From Eggerthellales bacterium UBA948 (GTDB lineage: Bacteria > Actinomycetota > Coriobacteriia > Coriobacteriales > UBA8131): a stretch of 10,061 bases of DNA. Made by a program: the position numbers and the translations under genes. The stretch spans positions 1,972-12,032 of the forward strand of contig DBCW01000084.1 of assembly GCA_002293265.1 (NCBI GenBank), read 5' to 3'. Shown in pieces: positions 6,566 through 10,061 of this stretch. How positions within the stretch are numbered: the stretch's first letter is position 1; every line of letters begins with the position of its first letter. The notes beneath the pieces were generated by a model. The model had not been told where the DNA came from and ran no database searches. It worked only from the letters and a program-made list of their open reading frames with translations.

Positions 6566-6607
6566 GCTGTTACCAATACTTGCATGTTTCTGCTTGGTGG
6601 CAACAGC
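6566..6607 (+). terminator. Stem-loop after the small membrane gene
   Basis: GCTGTT then ACCAA (6566-6576) pairs with TTGGT then AACAGC (6594-6607), with a 3-base GGC bulge. It starts 8 bases after the stop codon. There is no U-run, so it may be a weak or factor-dependent terminator or a 3' stabilising structure. Confidence 0.4.
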
Positions 6608-6779
6608 AAGGGTGTTGGCGGCGCATGAGAACTGCATAATAACTTGGCTTGGCCGTGAATGAATGGTTTATGGTGTCCTTTAGGTTGATTCTATATTCTC
6701 ATTAAAGACAGGAACATTCGCTAGAACCGCCTATTTCAGGTTGATACGCTGCTTGAAAATGCAAATTGCTGATAAAGGC
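6608..6779. other. Gene-free stretch before the rimP promoter
   Basis: With its flanks this is part of a roughly 380-base gap between the small membrane gene and rimP. The word AGGTTGAT occurs twice (6682 and 6738). I see no coding frame or RNA gene. Confidence 0.5.
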
Positions 6780-6808
6780 TGGTCAGGGTAGTAATTTTAT
6801 GATATAAA
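6780..6808 (+). promoter_or_regulatory. Candidate promoter of the rimP-nusA-infB operon
   Basis: TGGTCA (6780-6785) and TATAAA (6803-6808) are 17 bases apart. Transcription would begin near 6815, giving a leader of about 125 bases before rimP. TATGAT at 6798-6803 overlaps as an alternative -10 box. Confidence 0.45.
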
Positions 6809-6876
6809 GAATGTTGCGTTTTTTCTGATGAGCAAACGCGCAGGTTTCTGCGGCTAAACATCAATGTAGTAGTGTC

Positions 6877-6919
6877 GAGGAAGTGGGCTTTGTCCCGCTT
6901 TCTTTTGTTAGGTGGGACA
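6877..6919 (+). promoter_or_regulatory. Terminator-like hairpin with competing pairing in the rimP leader
   Basis: AAGTGGG (6881-6887) pairs with CCCGCTT (6894-6900) around a 6-base loop. The stem can extend to 6877/6904 through wobble pairs and is followed by a U-rich tract (TCTTTTGTT, 6901-6909). The 3' arm can instead pair differently: TGTCCC (6891-6896) with GGGACA (6914-6919). Two exclusive folds just upstream of the rimP ribosome site are the layout of an attenuator. In E. coli the homologous operon is controlled by NusA at its leader; a similar loop here is inference. Confidence 0.5.
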
Positions 6920-6939
6920 AATTAAATGCTAGGAGAACG

Positions 6940-7395
6940 GTGAAGAAGGCTAAGGAACAAAAACTAATAGACATTTTAGAGTCTGAGGCAACGTCTCACG
7001 GCTTTGAGCTGGTAGATGTGGAGTTTTCCGGATCCGGTCACTCCGGCACCATTAGGGTCTTTTTGGATAAAGAAGATGGTCTGACTATAGACGATATTGT
7101 AGCTGCGAATAAATGGGTAGATGGCGTGGTTGAAAATAACGAGCCGTTTGCCGGTAGTTATACACTTGAGGTCTCTTCTCCGGGTATTGATCGTCCACTT
7201 CGCACTCGCCAGCATTTTGAGCGTTACGTTGGTGAAGAAGTTAAGATCAGCTCGCAAAAGGTTGATGGTCGCGCTAATTGGACAGGCTTGTTAAGAGGCA
7301 TTGAAGAAGACGACGTTTTAATTGAGATAGACGATGTGGTTTATCCCATACCGATGGATGCAATAAAAAAGGCGCACATTAAGGGGCGCATTTAG
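6940..7395 (+). CDS. rimP: Ribosome maturation factor RimP
   Basis: RimP binds the 30S subunit and promotes its maturation. GTG 6940 is chosen because AGGAG (6931-6935) precedes it. The in-frame GTG at 6883 lies inside the leader hairpin and would add an unlikely N-terminus. The product is 151 residues, the normal family length. Residues 1-88 form the N-terminal domain, with GFELVDVEF at 21-29 and the signature LEVSSPGIDRPL at 76-87. Residues about 90-151 form the C-terminal SH3-like domain (VGEEVKI, WTGLLRGIEEDDVLIEI). It is first in the operon, 121 bases before nusA. The last codons end in KKAHIKGRI; a -1 frame stays open from 7383 through the gap, so the natural end could be longer (see findings). 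Confidence 0.93.
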   Translation: MKKAKEQKLIDILESEATSHGFELVDVEFSGSGHSGTIRVFLDKEDGLTIDDIVAANKWVDGVVENNEPFAGSYTLEVSSPGIDRPLRTRQHFERYVGEEVKISSQKVDGRANWTGLLRGIEEDDVLIEIDDVVYPIPMDAIKKAHIKGRI

Positions 7396-7517
7396 TTAGT
7401 AAACGAATATCTCAGTTTCCAAAAAAGGCGGCTGAGAAAACTGCTGGGCTGTTAAGTGTTGGTGGGAAAGCGGATCAGCAAATGAAACTTAAGGTTAATG
7501 AAGGAAAGGACCTGTGA
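7383..7517 (+). other. Stop-free -1 frame bridging rimP and nusA
   Basis: From 7383 a frame one base back from rimP runs 44 codons to a TGA at 7515-7517, which shares its A with the nusA ATG (TGATG). It reads LVSKRISQFPKK, then AAEKTAGLLSVGG and MKLKVNEGKDL. It has no ATG, GTG or TTG before the internal ATG near 7482. It may be a C-terminal extension of RimP reached by a missing base or a frameshift, or a chance open frame in spacer DNA. Confidence 0.35.
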
Positions 7518-8899
7518 TGTCATCTGAATTAGTGGCCGCATTAGAGGCACTTGCAGTCGAAAAGAATATCGATGAGATGTATCTTCTTGAGCGGCTGGAG
7601 CAATCGCTTGCGAGAAGTTACGAGAGCATTCTCAGACTGGAGTGGGATGCTCGTGTTACCATCAATCGCGAGACAGGTGACATCTATGTGTACGAGATGG
7701 TTCCTGTTGGGGAGCCCGATGAAGAAACCGGCGATTACAGCGAGTTTGAAGAGCGCGATGTGACGCCACGCGACGTTAGCCGCATAGCTGCCCAAAACGC
7801 TAAGAGCGTTATCTTGTCTATTGTGCGCGATGCCGCACGTCAGGCGATATTTACCGAGTACTCTGATCGCAAAGGCGAGCTTGTTACCGGAACGGTGCTT
7901 CAGTCTACACCGGACTTTACTATCATTAAGGTTCGCGATGGAGTGGAGGCTGAGCTTCCACACTTTGATATTAAGCGCCATCCAAATGAGCGTAACGAAA
8001 AACCGGCAAACGAGCACTACCGTCACAATCAACGTCTTAAGTCATTGGTGATAGAAGTTCGCGATCCGGCGATCATGGACGCTAATGCGCGTGGCGAAAA
8101 CACGCGTCCATCCATTGTTGTGAGCCGCACACATCCCGATCTTATCCGCAGACTTTTTGAGATCGAGGTTCCGGAGATTTACGATGGCATCGTTGAGATC
8201 AAATCTATTGCTCGTGAAGCCGGAGCTCGCTCTAAGATCTCTGTGCATTCGCGTGAAAGCAATCTTGACCCGGTGGGTGCATGTGTTGGTCCTAAGGGTT
8301 CTCGTGTGCGTATGGTTGTAGAAGAGCTGAGAAATGAACGCGTGGACGTGATTCAGTGGGATGAAAACCCCAGCGTATATGTTGCAAATGCTTTGTCTCC
8401 GGCAAAAGTTACCAATGTGATTGTTGACGAGGAGACGCACTACGCAACGGTGATCGTACCGGATGATCAGTTGTCATTGGCCATTGGTAAAGAAGGTCAA
8501 AACGCTCGCTTAGCTGCACGTCTTACCGGATGGCATATCGATATTAAGAGCTCCTCGCTTGCAGGTGATATGTCTTCTGGCGTTACTACTTTATTTGATG
8601 AGGAAGACGCTCTGGAAAGTGAAGACGGACGCTGCGAATACGTGTCTGAAGACGGCATCAGGTGCCGCAATCATGCTTTGTCCAACTCGCACTTCTGCCG
8701 TCTGCATGAAAACGGTGGGGAGTCTGGTGATGAGGCGGCTGGTGACGTAGCTAAAACTGCCGAAAAACCAAAGAAAGCTGCTGCAAAAAAGTCTACAGCC
8801 AAAAAGGGCGGCAAAAAAGTAGATGGAGGCGATGTGGCGACTGCAGCCGATGAGGCTGCAAAAGACGCAGCCAGCGCAGAAGATGGTGATGATTCGTAA
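7517..8899 (+). CDS. nusA: Transcription termination/antitermination protein NusA
   Basis: NusA binds RNA polymerase and nascent RNA and tunes pausing, termination and antitermination. ATG 7517 (460 residues) is preferred over GTG 7514 because AAAGGA (7505-7510) is well spaced for it. Residues 1-115 are the polymerase-binding N-terminal domain, residues about 118-205 the S1 domain (GELVTGTVLQ, VEAELP), and 206-345 the KH1-KH2 module with GxxG loops VGPKGS (257-262) and IGKEGQ (323-328). As in other Gram-positive and actinobacterial NusA, the acidic repeats of E. coli are missing. After KH2 comes a Cys-rich motif (Cys373, Cys383, Cys394, His397), then a Lys/Ala-rich stretch (about 411-436) and an acidic end. 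The Cys/His pattern resembles small zinc-binding C...C...C..H modules; metal binding is inferred. Confidence 0.96.
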   Translation: MSSELVAALEALAVEKNIDEMYLLERLEQSLARSYESILRLEWDARVTINRETGDIYVYEMVPVGEPDEETGDYSEFEERDVTPRDVSRIAAQNAKSVILSIVRDAARQAIFTEYSDRKGELVTGTVLQSTPDFTIIKVRDGVEAELPHFDIKRHPNERNEKPANEHYRHNQRLKSLVIEVRDPAIMDANARGENTRPSIVVSRTHPDLIRRLFEIEVPEIYDGIVEIKSIAREAGARSKISVHSRESNLDPVGACVGPKGSRVRMVVEELRNERVDVIQWDENPSVYVANALSPAKVTNVIVDEETHYATVIVPDDQLSLAIGKEGQNARLAARLTGWHIDIKSSSLAGDMSSGVTTLFDEEDALESEDGRCEYVSEDGIRCRNHALSNSHFCRLHENGGESGDEAAGDVAKTAEKPKKAAAKKSTAKKGGKKVDGGDVATAADEAAKDAASAEDGDDS

Positions 8900-9202
8900 G
8901 TGAAACAAGCTGCTCAACAAACACGTAAAAAGCCTCAACGCTCTTGTGTTGCTTGTAAGGCAACGGATGACAAGCGCGCTTTGATACGTTTTGTGCGTAC
9001 CAAAGATGGTGTAGTTCTATGTGATAAAACAGGGAGACTTCCCGGCAGAGGAGCATATCTTTGTAGCGAACAACAATGCTTCGACAAAGCGCGAAAAGCT
9101 AATTTGTTGGATCGTGCTTTAAAAACAAAGTTAGATAATGATGATTATGATCGTTTAGTGAGCGATTTTAGAGAATATAGCCAAGAAGTTGGTAAGGTTT
9201 AG
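8900..9202 (+). CDS. ylxR: YlxR/RnpM family RNA-binding protein
   Basis: Members of this family (DUF448) bind RNA, and the B. subtilis protein is reported to modulate RNase P. The 100-residue product starts with GTG 8900 immediately after the nusA stop TAA, so it is probably translationally coupled; the ribosome site within the nusA end is weak. Family features are PQRSCVACK (12-20), ALIRFVR (27-33), the signature GRLPGRGAYLC (45-55), then C60 and a C-terminal basic helix (ARKANLLDRALKTKL). Four cysteines (16, 19, 55, 60) are present. The position between nusA and infB is the standard gene order. The length is normal. Confidence 0.93.
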   Translation: MKQAAQQTRKKPQRSCVACKATDDKRALIRFVRTKDGVVLCDKTGRLPGRGAYLCSEQQCFDKARKANLLDRALKTKLDNDDYDRLVSDFREYSQEVGKV

Positions 9203-9213
9203 GAGCTGGTCGT

Positions 9214-10061
9214 ATGGCGAGTATGCGCGTTCATGAGTTAGCCAAAGAGTTCGGTATGAACTCAAAGGATTTCCTCGAGAAGTTGCTGGAAATGAAAATA
9301 CCGGTGAAGAATCACGCTTCAACGCTCAATGATGCCTATATTGATAGGATACGCAAGCGCTTGGGCCCAGAGCTGGCAGAGCAAGCAGCTCTTGCTGAAG
9401 CAGAAAAAGCTGCTGAGGAAGCCGCAAAGCAAGCAGAAATCGAAAAAGCCCCCGAAGAAGAAGAGGCTGTGCGCAAAGCCGCTGTTGAGCATGAACGAGC
9501 ATTGCGCGAAAAAGAGCGGCAAGAGCGTGAGGAAAAGGAAAAAGAAGAGAGCAGCGATACAGTCAGCGAAACTAGTGCAACGTCAGCCGATGACACAACT
9601 ACTCCAGATCAACGAGCAGAAAAGCCGGAAAAGGTTATACCAAGATTTAGCGGTTTACTGTCGCAAATTGAAGCAGAGCGAAATCGCATTGAAGCTGAGA
9701 AAAAAGCTAAAAAGGAACAGCGAGAAGCCGAAAAAGCGGCAAAAGCTGCAAAAGCGGCTGCTGAAGCTGTAAAACCTGCTGAAGACAAAAAGCCAAAAGA
9801 GAGCAAGTCGGTCGCAAAGATAGAGCCGGATGTAAAAGAAACAGCCGAAAAAGCAGGCAAATCTAAAGAGCCCAAGAAACAGGACTTAAAAGATTCAAAG
9901 GACACAAAGGATTCAAGAGATAAAGGCGCTAAGTCGCAGGGCGCGGATATAGCGGTCAACAGTTTTCATAAAACATTGCCCGCGCTTACGCAAACAGCCG
10001 CCCTGCACGTGCGCGGAACCCGCGCGAACCGGGAGCGGCTTCGCTTTTTTTTACGCGTGAT
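9214..10061 (+). CDS. infB: Translation initiation factor IF-2, N-terminal part (cut by right edge)
   Basis: IF-2 is the GTPase that recruits initiator tRNA to the 30S subunit. ATG 9214 follows AGGAG (9201-9205), which overlaps the ylxR stop. Residues 4-50 are the IF2_N domain (MRVHELAKEFGMNSKDFLEK, then KIPVKNHASTL). A long Glu/Lys/Ala-rich coiled segment (about 52-250) follows, typical of the variable linker in coriobacterial and actinobacterial IF-2. The GTPase domain lies beyond the window. From about 9970 the linker character moves to the -1 frame: the annotated frame reads HKTLPALTQTAALH, while the -1 frame reads NIARAYANSRPARARNPREP, which suits an IF-2 linker better. Both frames stay open to the edge. 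One missing A in the run 9970-9973 would explain it. The gene is expected to be essential, so a real knockout is unlikely. Confidence 0.9.
   Translation, partial: MASMRVHELAKEFGMNSKDFLEKLLEMKIPVKNHASTLNDAYIDRIRKRLGPELAEQAALAEAEKAAEEAAKQAEIEKAPEEEEAVRKAAVEHERALREKERQEREEKEKEESSDTVSETSATSADDTTTPDQRAEKPEKVIPRFSGLLSQIEAERNRIEAEKKAKKEQREAEKAAKAAKAAAEAVKPAEDKKPKESKSVAKIEPDVKETAEKAGKSKEPKKQDLKDSKDTKDSRDKGAKSQGADIAVNSFHKTLPALTQTAALHVRGTRANRERLRFFLRV
10034..10052 (+). repeat. Terminator-like hairpin and T8 tract inside infB
   Basis: AGCG-GCTT-CGCT is followed by eight T (10045-10052), inside the infB reading frame. The stem is only 4 bp plus a wobble pair. Whether it acts as a terminator is doubtful, but the tract is also a place where sequencing or polymerase slippage is common. 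Confidence 0.3.

Noticed and set aside
6883..6939. Longer rimP start at GTG 6883
   Set aside because: It would translate the leader hairpin and add residues not expected in RimP; AGGAG at 6931-6935 marks GTG 6940.
7365..7371. A AAA AAG slippery heptamer in the rimP reading frame, as in dnaX
   Set aside because: A -1 slip here reaches a TAA at 7380 after a few codons, so it cannot connect to the open frame before nusA, and no stimulatory structure is evident.
7541..8440. Long open frames on the minus strand opposite nusA and short plus-strand frames inside it
   Set aside because: They are shadows of the strongly conserved nusA coding frame, without ribosome sites or recognisable protein features.
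9329..9959. Low-complexity Lys/Gln-rich and Ser/Ala/Phe-rich frames overlapping infB on both strands
   Set aside because: They arise from the repetitive Glu/Lys/Ala codons of the IF-2 linker read in other frames.

Overview
The window joins two different kinds of DNA. The left part (about 1 to 6350) is AT-rich accessory sequence that looks like part of an integrative conjugative element or its cargo. The right part (about 6780 to the end) is the conserved chromosomal rimP-nusA-ylxR-infB operon, with visibly higher GC. The NusA protein carries a Cys-rich extension and a Lys/Ala-rich tail after its KH domains. Together with Gram-positive-type genes next to actinobacterial-style housekeeping genes, this suggests a moderate-GC member of the Coriobacteriia (Atopobium/Olsenella-like). 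That assignment is an inference; no rRNA or marker search was possible.

Left to right: a polytopic VirB6/TrbL-type membrane subunit of a conjugative type IV secretion system runs in from the left edge. It converges on a minus-strand lipoprotein gene that is split by a one-base frameshift but has its own good promoter. A gene-poor stretch follows; it holds a decayed copy of the 3' end of the zeta-toxin gene found 2.4 kb away. Two plus-strand genes come next: a secreted protein with an Ig-like and a fibronectin type III domain, and a TraX-family membrane protein (TraX acetylates pilin in the F plasmid). Facing them on the minus strand is a two-gene toxin-antitoxin operon: a 90-residue presumed antitoxin and a 369-residue zeta-type kinase toxin. 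Its upstream leader contains several perfect palindromes.

A gene-poor junction of roughly 1.1 kb (5786 to 6939) holds only one small two-helix membrane protein, several inverted repeats, one stop-free stretch on the minus strand and the leader of the rimP operon. The leader has a plausible promoter, a terminator-like hairpin and a competing pairing, which suggests attenuation. rimP (30S maturation), nusA (transcription elongation/termination factor), ylxR (RNA-binding, RNase P modulator family) and infB (translation initiation factor 2, cut by the right edge) then follow in the classical order.

Three places show an open frame continuing in the -1 frame: the lipoprotein, the end of rimP and the distal infB fragment. 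The first and last both occur at a run of four A followed by C. They may be assembly or sequencing indels, real mutations or recoding; each is reported separately.
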